Below, piece by piece: positions 9,836 through 19,402 of a DNA stretch of 64,000 nt (position 1 is its first letter; every line of letters starts with the position of its first letter). A model generated the notes under the pieces. It made no database searches. It was not told the origin of the DNA and saw nothing but the letters and a program-made list of their open reading frames with translations. Source of the stretch: an uncultured Paraglaciecola sp. (GTDB taxonomy: Bacteria; Pseudomonadota; Gammaproteobacteria; Enterobacterales; Alteromonadaceae). The stretch lies in the NCBI GenBank assembly GCA_947498355.1, contig CANMKA010000003.1:124001-188000 (forward strand), in the 5' to 3' direction. The translations under genes and the position numbers were made by a program.

Positions 9836-10459
9836 ATGTTAGTTCATCAAAGTTACCTAGTGTTTAATCGCGCTTTCTTGGCCGCTTTTTTTACGTTTGT
9901 TGCATCGTTTTATTTAATTCGCATCTTATACCGTAAAAAGGCCCTCAACGCTGAGCAGATTTTTACAGGGAACACTTACTCTACAACTTGGTGGAATCAT
10001 CTGGCCTTCAAATCGTTTAGAGCAGCGATTCTATTGGTATGTGTTATACGGTTCTTTTACCCTAGTTTTGATCAATTTTTAGGAATTTTCCCATCATTTA
10101 TTCATTGGTGGAGTATCCTCGTGGGTGAGCTACTACTGGCGTTTGGTTTTATCTTTGCCATTTATGTACACTTTTCTATGGGTAAACGTTGGCGCTCTGG
10201 AATCGCACCCGTAGGCGTATTAGAAGAAGATTTAAAGACCGATGGCATATATGCAGTATCGCGTAATCCTATGTATTTAGGGGTAGCCGTTGCGCAGTTT
10301 GGCTTTTTCTTGGCCTTGCCTTCGTTGTTTTCGTTGACGTGTTTGTTGATTGGATGGCTAGCGTTATATTCGCAAACCATAGAAGAAGAGAAGCATTTAA
10401 GGCAAACATTTAACAGTGAATATCGGGCTTACGCATCAAACGTTCGTAGATGGCTGTAA
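9836..10459 (+). CDS. Membrane-bound isoprenylcysteine carboxyl methyltransferase (ICMT/PEMT)-family protein
   Basis: A 207-residue integral membrane protein with about four to five hydrophobic segments. The C-terminal half carries the family signature: GKRWRSGIAPVG, then DGIYAVSRNPMYLG (SAM-binding RNPxY), and EEEKHLRQTFNSEYRAYASNVRRWL near the end. Bacterial members methylate lipids or small hydrophobic substrates, but the substrate cannot be read from the sequence. It lies downstream of the kinase with a gap of 147 bases, tail to tail with the nspC gene. Confidence 0.8.
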   Translation: MLVHQSYLVFNRAFLAAFFTFVASFYLIRILYRKKALNAEQIFTGNTYSTTWWNHLAFKSFRAAILLVCVIRFFYPSFDQFLGIFPSFIHWWSILVGELLLAFGFIFAIYVHFSMGKRWRSGIAPVGVLEEDLKTDGIYAVSRNPMYLGVAVAQFGFFLALPSLFSLTCLLIGWLALYSQTIEEEKHLRQTFNSEYRAYASNVRRWL

Positions 10460-10469
10460 GCCCTATGGG

Positions 10470-11612
10470 TTAAGACAGTTTATTGGCAAAGTCTTCAAAG
10501 TTAAATTCACGTACTAGTTCAAATTCACCCGATTGCCTAATCACACCAATAGATGGATGTTGCACGCCATTGAAGAAGGTGGTTTTGACCATAGTGTAGT
10601 GGATCATGTCTTCAAAAATAACACGCTCACCTACGCTTAATGCTTGGTCAAAGCTGTATTCCTCGATGGCATCGCCTGCTAAACATGAATTGCCTGCTAA
10701 GCGATAGGTAAAGGCTTTTTCTTGAGGCTGGCCGGCATTTAAGACATCAGGTCGATAGGGCATTTCGAGGACATCCGGCATGTGCGCAGTGGCTGAAATA
10801 TCCAATATGGCAATTTTTCCATTGTTTTCGACTATGTCAACGACTTCAGACACTAGGCAACCTGTTTGCCACGCTACCGCTGAACCTGGCTCTAAAATAA
10901 CCTGTAAATGGGGGTGACGGCGCTTAAAGTTAGTTAATACCTTAATAAGGTGATCAAGGTCGTATCCTTGACGTGTCATCAAGTGTCCACCGCCAAAGTT
11001 AATCCACTTAAGCTGGCCGAGCCATTGTCCAAACTTTTCTTCAACAGCCAAGATGGTACGTTCGGTTGCAAAAGAATCACATTCACAAAGGTTATGAATG
11101 TGAAACCCTTCAATGCCAGTTAAATCGGCTGCTAATAAGTCTTTGGCCAGTATACCTAATCGAGACCCCGGCGCGCTGGGATCGTACAATTCGGTGTCGG
11201 CTTCTCTGTGCTCGGGGTTAACCCTAAGGCCCGCTGATATGCCTGCTCGGGCAACATGGTCACGATAGCGTTGCCACTGACCTAAGCTATTAAAAGATAT
11301 ATGATCAACTAATGTTACTAGCTGTTCTATATCATGTAATTTATAGGCAGGCGAGTAAGCATGTACTTGCTTACCCATTTGCTCTTTAGCAAGTCGTGCT
11401 TCCCATACCGAGCTTGCCGTTGCCCCTTGCAAGTATTGCTTAACTAGGGGAAACATCGACCACATGGCAAAGCCTTTTAGGGCTAGAATGATTTCTACCC
11501 CTGATCGCTCCTGCACTTCTTGCATTAGTAGTAAGTTCTGTTTCAACTTAGTTTCATCGCATACATAACATGGCGAAGGTATGGCTAAGTTTTGCATTTT
11601 GCTGGTGGTCAT
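10470..11612 (-). CDS. nspC: Carboxynorspermidine decarboxylase
   Basis: PLP-dependent fold-III decarboxylase making norspermidine (or spermidine from carboxyspermidine) in the aspartate-semialdehyde polyamine route known from Vibrio. The 380-residue length is typical. The PLP-binding lysine is Lys46 in ILALKGFAMW. The INFGGGH segment and the glycine-rich region ILEPGSAVAW match the family, and FEDMIHYTMVKTTFFNG near the C-terminus supplies the dimer-interface substrate residues. It follows the carboxynorspermidine dehydrogenase gene with a 6-base gap, so the two are surely co-transcribed. Confidence 0.93.
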   Translation of the reverse strand: MTTSKMQNLAIPSPCYVCDETKLKQNLLLMQEVQERSGVEIILALKGFAMWSMFPLVKQYLQGATASSVWEARLAKEQMGKQVHAYSPAYKLHDIEQLVTLVDHISFNSLGQWQRYRDHVARAGISAGLRVNPEHREADTELYDPSAPGSRLGILAKDLLAADLTGIEGFHIHNLCECDSFATERTILAVEEKFGQWLGQLKWINFGGGHLMTRQGYDLDHLIKVLTNFKRRHPHLQVILEPGSAVAWQTGCLVSEVVDIVENNGKIAILDISATAHMPDVLEMPYRPDVLNAGQPQEKAFTYRLAGNSCLAGDAIEEYSFDQALSVGERVIFEDMIHYTMVKTTFFNGVQHPSIGVIRQSGEFELVREFNFEDFANKLS

Positions 11613-11618
11613 TGTTGT

Positions 11619-12824
11619 TTACGCTCGGCTAAATGGACTTGTTTCACACTCAATGACGTGCCAAGGCAGTCCATGTTGATTGAGCATTTCCATAAATGGG
11701 TCAGGATCAAATTGTTCCATATTCCAAACACCGGCTTGTTTCCATGTTCCATTTAACATCAAACTTGCACCTATCATGGCGGGTACCCCAGTGGTATAGG
11801 ATACCGCTTGAGCGCCAACTTCTTCATGACATAAAGCATGGTCGCAGTTGTTGTAAATGAAGATGGTTTTTTCTTGGCCGTCTTTGACACCCGTTATGTA
11901 GGTACCGATACAGGTTTTGCCTGTGTATCCGTCCGCTAAGGAGCCAGGATCCGGCAATACGGCTTTTAGAAATTCTAGTGGTACGATTTGCTGTCCCTGA
12001 AATTCGATGGGGTCGATACTGGTCATGCCTATTCCTTCGAGCACCTTTAGGTGATTCAAATACGCATCTCCAAAGGTCATCCAAAAGCGGGCTCGCTTCA
12101 AAGTGGGGAAATGTTTTACTAAAGATTCTAACTCCTCGTGATACATCAAATAGGAAGCTCTTACGCCTATATTTTGGTAGTCGAGATCTTCTCTTACACT
12201 TAATGGATCGGTTTCTAGCCATTGACCATTTTCGAAATAGCGACCGCGCTGGGTAATTTCGCGAATATTTATTTCGGGGTTGAAGTTAGTGGCAAAGGCT
12301 TGGCCATGATCGCCACCATTACAGTCGACTATGTCTAGGTAGTGAATTTCATCAAAATAATGTTTGGCAGCATATGCTGTGTACACATTGGTAACACCAG
12401 GATCAAAACCGCTGCCTAGTAAGGCCATAATGCCTGCCTGCTGAAACTTTTCTTGATACGCCCACTGCCACGAATATTCAAACTTGGCAACATCTTTGGG
12501 CTCGTAGTTAGCCGTGTCCAAGTAATCTACGCCAGTGGCTAAGCACGCATCCATGATAGCTAAGTCTTGATAGGGAAGGGCTAGGTTAATCACCAAATCT
12601 GGATTTACGCGCTGGATAAGATCGGTAACTTGATCGGCGTAATCTGCATCTACCGCAAATACGCCTTTAATTCGGTCTAAACCTATTTCTTTTTGCAACG
12701 CTTCACACTTAGATACAGTGCGACTTGCAAGGTATATTTCATCAAATAGCTCGGGTAATCGAGCGCACTTTTTGATGGTAACGGCTGCAACACCGCCAGC
12801 GCCAATAATTAATACACGGGACAT
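11619..12824 (-). CDS. Carboxynorspermidine/carboxyspermidine dehydrogenase (saccharopine dehydrogenase family)
   Basis: NADPH-dependent enzyme that condenses aspartate semialdehyde with diaminopropane or putrescine to give carboxy(nor)spermidine. It is 401 residues long with an N-terminal Rossmann motif (IIGAGGVAAVTIKKC) and the family motifs NLALPYQDLAIMDAC, LGSGFDPGVTNVY and DIVDCNGGDHG. A ribosome-binding AAGGA lies about 9 bases upstream of the ATG. It is the first gene of the pair with nspC. No ornithine or diaminobutyrate decarboxylase lies in the window, so the diamine source is elsewhere. Confidence 0.92.
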   Translation of the reverse strand: MSRVLIIGAGGVAAVTIKKCARLPELFDEIYLASRTVSKCEALQKEIGLDRIKGVFAVDADYADQVTDLIQRVNPDLVINLALPYQDLAIMDACLATGVDYLDTANYEPKDVAKFEYSWQWAYQEKFQQAGIMALLGSGFDPGVTNVYTAYAAKHYFDEIHYLDIVDCNGGDHGQAFATNFNPEINIREITQRGRYFENGQWLETDPLSVREDLDYQNIGVRASYLMYHEELESLVKHFPTLKRARFWMTFGDAYLNHLKVLEGIGMTSIDPIEFQGQQIVPLEFLKAVLPDPGSLADGYTGKTCIGTYITGVKDGQEKTIFIYNNCDHALCHEEVGAQAVSYTTGVPAMIGASLMLNGTWKQAGVWNMEQFDPDPFMEMLNQHGLPWHVIECETSPFSRA

Positions 12825-13008
12825 AAGGCTATCCTTTTAGATTAGATGAATGAAAACCGCCGAAGCCTATCAGTAATTTTCAGATACGCAAGAGGCTTAG
12901 TACTATAGATTTTGATGGAGCAGAAGCATAGTCAATCTGAGTGCTTATTTGTAGCAAAAATTGCGGCTAATACCGGCATCTGTCCAATCTTTTATGGCGC
13001 ATGCCAAA

Positions 13009-13932
13009 TTACCTTGCGCCTTGGAGGCCGCCTGTATGCAGAGCAAGAATACGGCTGCCATTTGCGAACTTACCTTGGTTCAACAAGGTATTGAGGGCAT
13101 AAAACAATTTGCCACTATATACAGGCTCAATGGCAAGATTGTGGGTTTGGCTAAAGGTTTGGCAAAATTTCACTAGCTCGCTATTTTTTTTAGCGTAACC
13201 CCCAAAGTGATAATCATGGTTTATCTGCCAATCTACACAGTTTGCTTCTTCAGGTAATAAATCCGAAACACTTTTTTCGAGGTAATCTTGGCCTTTCAAT
13301 GCCGCTATCCCCATAACGCGAGTACGTGTTGCAAGCCCCTGTTTTTCGACTCCCGAAATGATACCTGCTAGGGTTGCGCCGCTGGCTACGGGCGCGACAA
13401 TTAGGTCGTATGGGTGACTGAGTTCAGCAATGATCTGTTCGACCCCTTTTAACGCGAGTTGACTAGATCCACCCTCTGGAATTATTAAGGCGCCTGGATA
13501 CTCAAGATGCAGTTGCTGTTTTAATGATGAGTCGCGATTTTTATAGGTGACTTTATTCACATAACGGATCTCTGCTCGCCAATTTGCAATGTCTAAGAGC
13601 ATAGGGCTGGGATTGAGTTGGTAATTGCCTCTAATTATTGCAGTAAAGCGAATATTTAGCTGCCAACAGCAAAACCCTAAGGCATGGATATGATTGGAAA
13701 ACCCGCCCCCAAAACTGATGATGTGTTTGATTTTATGTTCTTGAGCGTACAATAAGTGGTGTTTAACTTTTCGCCACTTGTTTCCCGAAATAATAGGGTG
13801 GATCTGGTCATCGCGTTTCACTCTCACGAGGTTTTGCTGATCAGGGCCAAAGAATAAGGGCTGCTCACTAGTAGGAAGATCTATCGACAATTGGTTTTCG
13901 AGTGGTATCGTTTGATTCAAGGTATTGCTCAA
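13009..13932 (-). CDS. PLP-dependent D-cysteine desulfhydrase/ACC deaminase-family enzyme
   Basis: A 307-residue fold-II PLP enzyme. The presumed PLP lysine is Lys52 in SGNKWRKVKHHL, the position used in ACC deaminase and D-cysteine desulfhydrase. SFGGGFSNHIHALG provides the phosphate/substrate loop, and the central VAPVASGATLAGII segment binds the PLP phosphate. Family members release ammonia from D-cysteine, ACC or related amino acids. The true substrate is not resolvable here. It is a separate unit, upstream of the polyamine pair on the same strand with a gap of 184 bases. Confidence 0.82.
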   Translation of the reverse strand: MSNTLNQTIPLENQLSIDLPTSEQPLFFGPDQQNLVRVKRDDQIHPIISGNKWRKVKHHLLYAQEHKIKHIISFGGGFSNHIHALGFCCWQLNIRFTAIIRGNYQLNPSPMLLDIANWRAEIRYVNKVTYKNRDSSLKQQLHLEYPGALIIPEGGSSQLALKGVEQIIAELSHPYDLIVAPVASGATLAGIISGVEKQGLATRTRVMGIAALKGQDYLEKSVSDLLPEEANCVDWQINHDYHFGGYAKKNSELVKFCQTFSQTHNLAIEPVYSGKLFYALNTLLNQGKFANGSRILALHTGGLQGAR

Positions 13933-14100
13933 GCTTAGGGCGCGCCTTAGGTTATAAGAATAAAAAATTGAGTTGAACTAATTCTCTTAGCCCTTGCTCA
14001 AAGGGTATAATATTTGTCGTGATTTTATTAGCAGTTTAAGTTTCAAGGTCAGTTGTGCTTATCTGTCTATTTTTTCTTCTTCGTATTTTAAGGAACTTGG

Positions 14101-14463
14101 ATGCCTTTAGTTAAACTTTTATCAGTCTCATTTATAGGGGCTAGCCTTTCGGGTTGCACTGTTTTAGGCGTTGTGGGTGACGTAGCATTAAATTCGGCGC
14201 TGGAGCCATCAAATTGCAAAAGTGATGTAAATGGCTCTAGAGACCATTGTAGTTTTGAACCTATATTAACCCAAATAGGGTTGCAGGCTGATATTAAAAA
14301 AGCGCAAGAATTGCTTGATGCTGCCAAACGTAAACGGATTGAAGATGAAAACTATGCCGTTCACGGTCCAGATAAACCCGAAGTTGTGGCTTGCCCTGAA
14401 CTAAAAGACGATAAACAGCAGTGTTACCCAGCCGACTATTATAAAGATATCTACAAAAAATAA
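14101..14463 (+). CDS. Small predicted lipoprotein, function unknown
   Basis: A 120-residue protein with a lipoprotein signal peptide: hydrophobic h-region, then lipobox LSGC with Cys at residue 19. The mature part is hydrophilic, has a helical stretch rich in Lys/Ala/Asp (about residues 63-80) and four further cysteines (two near 39-50, two near 98-107), which could form disulfides in the periplasm. AAGGA about 8 bases upstream supports the start. It is convergent with the GAF-PAS kinase gene. I do not recognise a named family. Confidence 0.75.
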   Translation: MPLVKLLSVSFIGASLSGCTVLGVVGDVALNSALEPSNCKSDVNGSRDHCSFEPILTQIGLQADIKKAQELLDAAKRKRIEDENYAVHGPDKPEVVACPELKDDKQQCYPADYYKDIYKK

Positions 14464-14494
14464 CCTAGTGTTCTTATTCTTGCCCTCCCATTAG

Positions 14495-16579
14495 TTAGCT
14501 AGCGTTTGCGTCGTCAGCCAAGTTAGTTTTGAGGTATTTATCGAGCATTGCATAGAAGGCTGCCTGACCAATAGGTTTGGGTAAGTAATCGTTCATCCCG
14601 GCTTTCAAGCACTTCTCTTTGTCTCCTTTCATGGCATTTGCGGTTAAGGCGATAATGGGGATCTTAGATAGGGGTTCAGCTAGCTGTCTAATGCAAGCGG
14701 TCGCCTGGTAGCCATCCATGTTGGGCATTTGGCAATCCATTAAAATGAGTGCATAACTATGGTTGTTTTTACCTAATGTCATGACTTTCTCTACAGCTTG
14801 TAGGCCATCAAACGCTATGTCGTGTTCAATATTACGCAACTTTAGCATTTCGCTAACTACAGCTTGATTAATTTCGTTATCTTCGACTACGAGCACACGA
14901 TTTTCTGAAGACGGAATGATTGAATTGGTTTGAGGTTGAGCTGGGGGGCGAGACTCACGTAAATGGGTTAACTCTACGTTAAGTTTGGCGGTAAAATTGC
15001 TACCAACACCTAGTTCACTCTCTACTGTTATCTCACCCTCCATAGCTTTTGCCAGTTTCTGACTGATGGATAAGCCTAAGCCTGTGCCACCAAAGCGCCG
15101 AGTAGTTGAGCTGTCTGCTTGCTGAAAAGGTAAAAACAAATTTGAAAGTTGTGATTCATTTAAGCCTATGCCCGTGTCTTGCACCGAAATACACAAGTTA
15201 GCTGTTGATTTAGACTGGCGTATGAGTTGGCTCTCAACCTTAACTTGGCCTCGCTCGGTAAACTTAACGGCGTTGCTAATAAGGTTGGCACATATTTGTT
15301 TAACTCGGGTGGGGTCTCCTATCACCACAGTCCCAGAGGTTTTACCTAGTTCGGCGGTAACTGCCACAGATTTTTGTTTGGCACTAATTTCAAGTACTCG
15401 CACACAGCTCTCTATCAGCTCGTTAATATTAAATGGGATAGACTCCAACGCGATTTGATTTGCGTCGATTTTCGCAAAATCGAGTACATCATTTACTTGG
15501 CTAAGGAGGGCGTCGGCACTTTGGCTTGCTAGGTTTAAAAAGTGTTTTTGGTTGTCCGACAAGTTTGTGCGGTCGAGCACTTGAAGCGAGCCAATAACGC
15601 CATTGATTGGGGTACGGATTTCGTGGCTCATGTTGGCTAAAAAGGTACTTCTGGCCTCTAGGGCTAGACTCAGCTCTTCATGGCCTTGTTCTAACTCTTG
15701 GCGATAGAACACTTGCTTAGTGATGTCTTGAAAGCCACCGTACAGCCTAACACATTTACCATTTTTGATTTCGGCCTTGCCTAGGGATGCGACCCATTTG
15801 ACTTTACCGGTTGCAGTCACAATTTCAAACTCACCTTCAAAAGCGCTTCCGTTTTGCATAGCTTGATTGACCTGCATTTGGATGCGCTCTCGACTATCGC
15901 CCTCCTTGTAAAAATTAATCGCAGTGTCTAATTGAGGTTCGTAATCTGGGCTCACTTCATGAATCGCTCGGGTTGTCTCTGACCAATAAATTTTGCCCTC
16001 AATTAAGTCCATCTCCCATGTGCCAACACGAGCGAGTTTCCCAACTTCATCTAATAGACTTTGCTGCCTAGTAAGTTGAGCCTGCTGTTGTTTGAGGAGG
16101 TGCATTTGACGGTTTTTTGAAGCTTCTGAGCCTATCCAGTAAGACATGAATACCATAAATTCGTACTCAGCTTGTTCGAATGCTGCGTCTCTGGGGGTTA
16201 GGTCTCCAAAGTTTAATATACCCGTAGGGCGGTCGTTAAAAACAAGCGGAATGCCCATGTAGGTTTCGAGGCTAAAGCTTGGGTAGCAAGGCGTAGATAT
16301 TAGCTTGCTGGCACTTACATGGTTTGATGCTTTAATGCCTTGAACTGAAAACGTATTTTTGCAAAATGTTTCTGAAAGAGAAAAAGTGGTTCCGACGTTA
16401 ATCTCTGGAGATTCGCTGAGGGCATAGCGAATAGAATATTGATCGCCATCAATATCAGCAATCCAAGCTTCAGACAAACCTAAGTGATTGCGACCTATTT
16501 CTAACAGCTGAATGATCTTTTTATCAAAACTGGCTTTATGGTTAGTGATAATTTTATAAAGCTTATTGAGTGGTACCAT
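14495..16579 (-). CDS. Soluble hybrid histidine kinase (GAF-PAS-HisKA-HATPase-REC)
   Basis: A 694-residue cytoplasmic sensor without membrane helices. Order: GAF domain (about 1-165), short coiled coil, PAS/PAC (about 178-290, with WEMDLIEGKIYWSE and WVASLGKAEIKNGK), HisKA with His319 in NMSHEIRTPINGV, HATPase (SNAVKF, DTGIGL, GGTGLGLS), and a receiver with phospho-acceptor Asp615 in LILMDCQMPNMDG. No HPt domain is present, so it needs a separate phosphotransfer protein. The long coding gap on both sides indicates a single-gene unit. The combination resembles BarA/LuxQ-like phosphorelay inputs, but the signal is unknown. Confidence 0.9.
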   Translation of the reverse strand: MVPLNKLYKIITNHKASFDKKIIQLLEIGRNHLGLSEAWIADIDGDQYSIRYALSESPEINVGTTFSLSETFCKNTFSVQGIKASNHVSASKLISTPCYPSFSLETYMGIPLVFNDRPTGILNFGDLTPRDAAFEQAEYEFMVFMSYWIGSEASKNRQMHLLKQQQAQLTRQQSLLDEVGKLARVGTWEMDLIEGKIYWSETTRAIHEVSPDYEPQLDTAINFYKEGDSRERIQMQVNQAMQNGSAFEGEFEIVTATGKVKWVASLGKAEIKNGKCVRLYGGFQDITKQVFYRQELEQGHEELSLALEARSTFLANMSHEIRTPINGVIGSLQVLDRTNLSDNQKHFLNLASQSADALLSQVNDVLDFAKIDANQIALESIPFNINELIESCVRVLEISAKQKSVAVTAELGKTSGTVVIGDPTRVKQICANLISNAVKFTERGQVKVESQLIRQSKSTANLCISVQDTGIGLNESQLSNLFLPFQQADSSTTRRFGGTGLGLSISQKLAKAMEGEITVESELGVGSNFTAKLNVELTHLRESRPPAQPQTNSIIPSSENRVLVVEDNEINQAVVSEMLKLRNIEHDIAFDGLQAVEKVMTLGKNNHSYALILMDCQMPNMDGYQATACIRQLAEPLSKIPIIALTANAMKGDKEKCLKAGMNDYLPKPIGQAAFYAMLDKYLKTNLADDANAS

Positions 16580-16724
16580 GGGTGCTTATCGTCCTGAGAT
16601 AAATTAATCAAACGTCCTAACTGAGCATAGTGTAAAATTTACTACAGTGGAATGGATTTTAGCTGAGATGCCCTGTATTCGCTGTGTCAGGTATATCAAA
16701 TAACAAAACTTCTGCACTTGTCGG

Positions 16725-16753
16725 TTGACATATATACGGGGATGCGGCAAATT
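16725..16753 (+). promoter_or_regulatory. Candidate promoter for the thr operon leader
   Basis: A perfect TTGACA (16725-16730) is followed 17 bases later by a weak CAAATT (16748-16753). It precedes the leader peptide start at 16760 by only a few bases, so the true -10 could be shifted. The -35 box is the convincing part. Confidence 0.4.
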
Positions 16754-16759
16754 GCGCAC

Positions 16760-16828
16760 ATGAAAAAGATTTCTTTATGCACCACAGGCTTGATTATTAC
16801 CATCCCAACCGAGGTGGTAGCTGGCTAG
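16760..16828 (+). CDS. thrL: thr operon leader peptide
   Basis: A 22-codon ORF (MKKISLCTTGLIITIPTEVVAG) containing four Thr and four Ile codons, followed within 20 bases by a GC-rich hairpin with a T-run and then thrA. The Thr/Ile codon set matches the amino acids that regulate thrABC attenuation in enterobacteria. Ribosome stalling at these codons is expected to favour an antiterminator. It is too short for standard gene finders. The arrangement, not sequence identity, supports the call. Confidence 0.85.
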   Translation: MKKISLCTTGLIITIPTEVVAG

Positions 16829-16847
16829 TGCATACGCATAACACATT

Positions 16848-16876
16848 AAAAGCCCGCAGCAAACGCGGGCTTTTTT
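16848..16876 (+). terminator. Transcription attenuator of the thr operon
   Basis: AAAAGCCCGC (16848-16857) pairs with GCGGGCTTTT (16865-16874) around a 7-base loop and runs into six T. It lies between thrL and thrA, as expected for leader-peptide-controlled attenuation. Confidence 0.88.
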
Positions 16877-16942
16877 GTTATTTGGCGGTATGAAAAGTAA
16901 CAATAACGATTACTCAAAATAATTAGGTCGAGGAGCAATAAA

Positions 16943-19402
16943 ATGAAGGTGTTGAAGTTTGGCGGGTCATCTCTCGCTGATGCAGAACGTTACTTGAGAG
17001 TGAAGGATATTGCACTGGCATGTCACCAAGAAACCGGTGCGGCTATTGTATTGTCTGCTCCGAAGGGCGTGACCAACGCTTTATCTTTATTGTGCGATGA
17101 AGCTGCACAAGGCAAGGACTATGGAGAGTTGTTTGCTAAACTTAACATGGTGCTATTTGGCATTCTCGAAGACCTAGAACGAAATGTCCCTAATTTTAAG
17201 CCTGCAGCCCTTGCCGAATTTATTCAACATACCTTAGCTGAACTTAATCAGCACCTTGAAGGCTTTGCGTTGTTGCGTTGCGCTCCAGAGCAAGTCGTCG
17301 CTAAAATATTGAGTTTAGGCGAGTATGTCAGTGTTAATATTTTTAGTGAAATTCTAACCGCTGTTGGCCAAGCAAATAGCATTATTGACCCTGCCACCCA
17401 TATCATAGCCGAGGGCGACTATTTAGACAGCATTTGTGATGTGCCTGCGAGTAAAGCTCGTTTTGAAGATGTCGATGCATCCGGCTCTCAAGTGCTTATT
17501 ATGCCGGGTTTTGTTGCAGTTAACGAAGCCGGCGAAAAAGTCACTTTAGGCCGTAATGGGTCAGATTACTCTGCGGCTATTCTTGCTGCATGTATCGATG
17601 CCGAGTGTTGTGAAATTTGGACTGACGTAGACGGTGTATATAACGCTGATCCAAATCAGGTTGATGGTGCTGTATTACTCGACAAACTGACTTACCAAGA
17701 AGCCATGGAGCTGTCATATTTTGGTGCTAAGGTATTACACCCAAAAACCATTGGTCCTATCGCACAACATCATATTCCTTGTTTGATCCGCAACACGTTA
17801 AACCCAGCTGCGCCTGGTACGCTTATTAGTAACGAAGCCAGTACCAAGTGGACCAGTGTTAAAGGGATTTCTCACCTTGACGACATGACCATGTTTAATG
17901 TGGCTGGCCCAGGTATGAAAGGTATGGTGGGTATGGCTAGTCGTGTGTTCGAAGTGATGTCGAACGCGAATATTTCGATCAGTTTAATTACTCAGTCGTC
18001 GTCTGAATACAGCATTAGCTTTTGTATCCATAGTAAAGACGCGACGCGTGCACAAGATTTGCTAGAAGATTCGTTTGCCTTAGAGTTGAATAACCAGTTA
18101 TTGGATCCTATCGAAATTAGACCTAATTTGGCGATTGTAACGCTAGTGGGTGATGGGATGCGTCACTCGAAAGGCTTAGCGGCTAAGTTCTTTAATGCCT
18201 TATCTCAGGCTAGAGTGAACAATGTTGCTATTGCTCAAGGATCATCCGAGCGTTCTATTTCTACTGTTATCGAAGCCAGTAAAGCTAAAAAAGCCGTTAA
18301 AGTCGTTCATCAAAATTTCTTCTCATCTTTGCATGCAATCGATGCATTCTTAGTGGGCTGTGGCACGGTAGGTAAAGAATTCTTGCAACAAGTTGCTCGC
18401 CAACAGTCTGCTCTACTCGAGCGTAATATTAAGCTAAACGTGTATGGCATAGCTAACAGTAAAAATTTATTGTTAGATGCACAAGGTATCGATTTATCGA
18501 GTGACTGGGCAACAGCGATTTCTCAAAGCGACAAGTCGCTGTCTGTTGATGTGCTGCATGAATTTGCAAATACCAATAGCTTGGTGAATCCGGTATTAAT
18601 TGACTGTACTAGCAGCACAGCGATAGCGGAGCAGTACCCAGCTATGATGGAAGCTGGTTTCCATGTTGTTACGCCAAACAAAAAAGCCAATACGGCTAGT
18701 AGTGAATTTTATCAATTGCTACGTGACACAGTGCAAAAAACTAATCGGCAGTTTTTATACGAAACCACAGTCGGTGCAGGCTTGCCTGTTATCGAAAACT
18801 TACAAAAGCTGTTCTATGCCGGCGACGAATTGAAAAAATTTGAAGGTATTTTGTCTGGATCTTTGTCATTTGTGTTTGGCAAATTAGACGAAGGCTTAAG
18901 CCTGTCTGAAGCAACGAATATTGCTAAGCAAAATGGTTTCACCGAACCAGATCCGAGAGACGATTTAAGTGGAATGGATGTCGCACGTAAGTTGCTTATC
19001 ATGGCTCGTGAAGCAGGTTTAGAGCTTGAACTTGACGATATTCAAATAGAGCCTGTACTGCCTGATTTCTTCGATGCCAGCGGGTCTATCGACGAATTCA
19101 TGACAAAGCTTCCTGAACTCGATAGTCATATGGCACAAAAAATCGAAGTGGCTAAGGCCGAAGGAAAGGTGTTGCGTTATGTGGGCTCAATTAATGAAGG
19201 CAAGTGTGTGGTTAACATTCAAGCCGTGAACGAAGCCCATCCTTTATACATGGTCAAAGATGGCGAAAACGCTTTGGCTATTCATAGTCACTACTATCAG
19301 CCTATTCCTTACGTTATACGAGGATATGGTGCCGGAGCAGCAGTCACCGCGGCGGGTGTGTTTGCTGATGTAATGCGTACTATGCCGTGGAAGCAAGCAT
19401 AA
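16943..19402 (+). CDS. thrA: Bifunctional aspartokinase I / homoserine dehydrogenase I
   Basis: Catalyses the first and third steps from aspartate to threonine. It is 819 residues long (E. coli 820). The N-terminal kinase begins with the KFGGSSLAD motif, and LGRNGSDYSAAI and TDVDGVYNADP follow. Tandem ACT domains (about 315-460) provide threonine feedback. The dehydrogenase half starts with FLVGCGTVGKEFL near residue 470 and contains VTPNKKA, the GAGLPVI segment and GILSGSLSFVFG. A GAGGAGC box lies 8-10 bases before the ATG. It is first in the thrABC operon and its stop overlaps the thrB start by one base. Confidence 0.97.
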   Translation: MKVLKFGGSSLADAERYLRVKDIALACHQETGAAIVLSAPKGVTNALSLLCDEAAQGKDYGELFAKLNMVLFGILEDLERNVPNFKPAALAEFIQHTLAELNQHLEGFALLRCAPEQVVAKILSLGEYVSVNIFSEILTAVGQANSIIDPATHIIAEGDYLDSICDVPASKARFEDVDASGSQVLIMPGFVAVNEAGEKVTLGRNGSDYSAAILAACIDAECCEIWTDVDGVYNADPNQVDGAVLLDKLTYQEAMELSYFGAKVLHPKTIGPIAQHHIPCLIRNTLNPAAPGTLISNEASTKWTSVKGISHLDDMTMFNVAGPGMKGMVGMASRVFEVMSNANISISLITQSSSEYSISFCIHSKDATRAQDLLEDSFALELNNQLLDPIEIRPNLAIVTLVGDGMRHSKGLAAKFFNALSQARVNNVAIAQGSSERSISTVIEASKAKKAVKVVHQNFFSSLHAIDAFLVGCGTVGKEFLQQVARQQSALLERNIKLNVYGIANSKNLLLDAQGIDLSSDWATAISQSDKSLSVDVLHEFANTNSLVNPVLIDCTSSTAIAEQYPAMMEAGFHVVTPNKKANTASSEFYQLLRDTVQKTNRQFLYETTVGAGLPVIENLQKLFYAGDELKKFEGILSGSLSFVFGKLDEGLSLSEATNIAKQNGFTEPDPRDDLSGMDVARKLLIMAREAGLELELDDIQIEPVLPDFFDASGSIDEFMTKLPELDSHMAQKIEVAKAEGKVLRYVGSINEGKCVVNIQAVNEAHPLYMVKDGENALAIHSHYYQPIPYVIRGYGAGAAVTAAGVFADVMRTMPWKQA

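Noticed and set aside
11824..12222. A 132-residue ORF inside the carboxynorspermidine dehydrogenase gene
   Set aside because: Same strand, other frame of a confidently identified gene; Arg/Ser-rich frame-shifted product.
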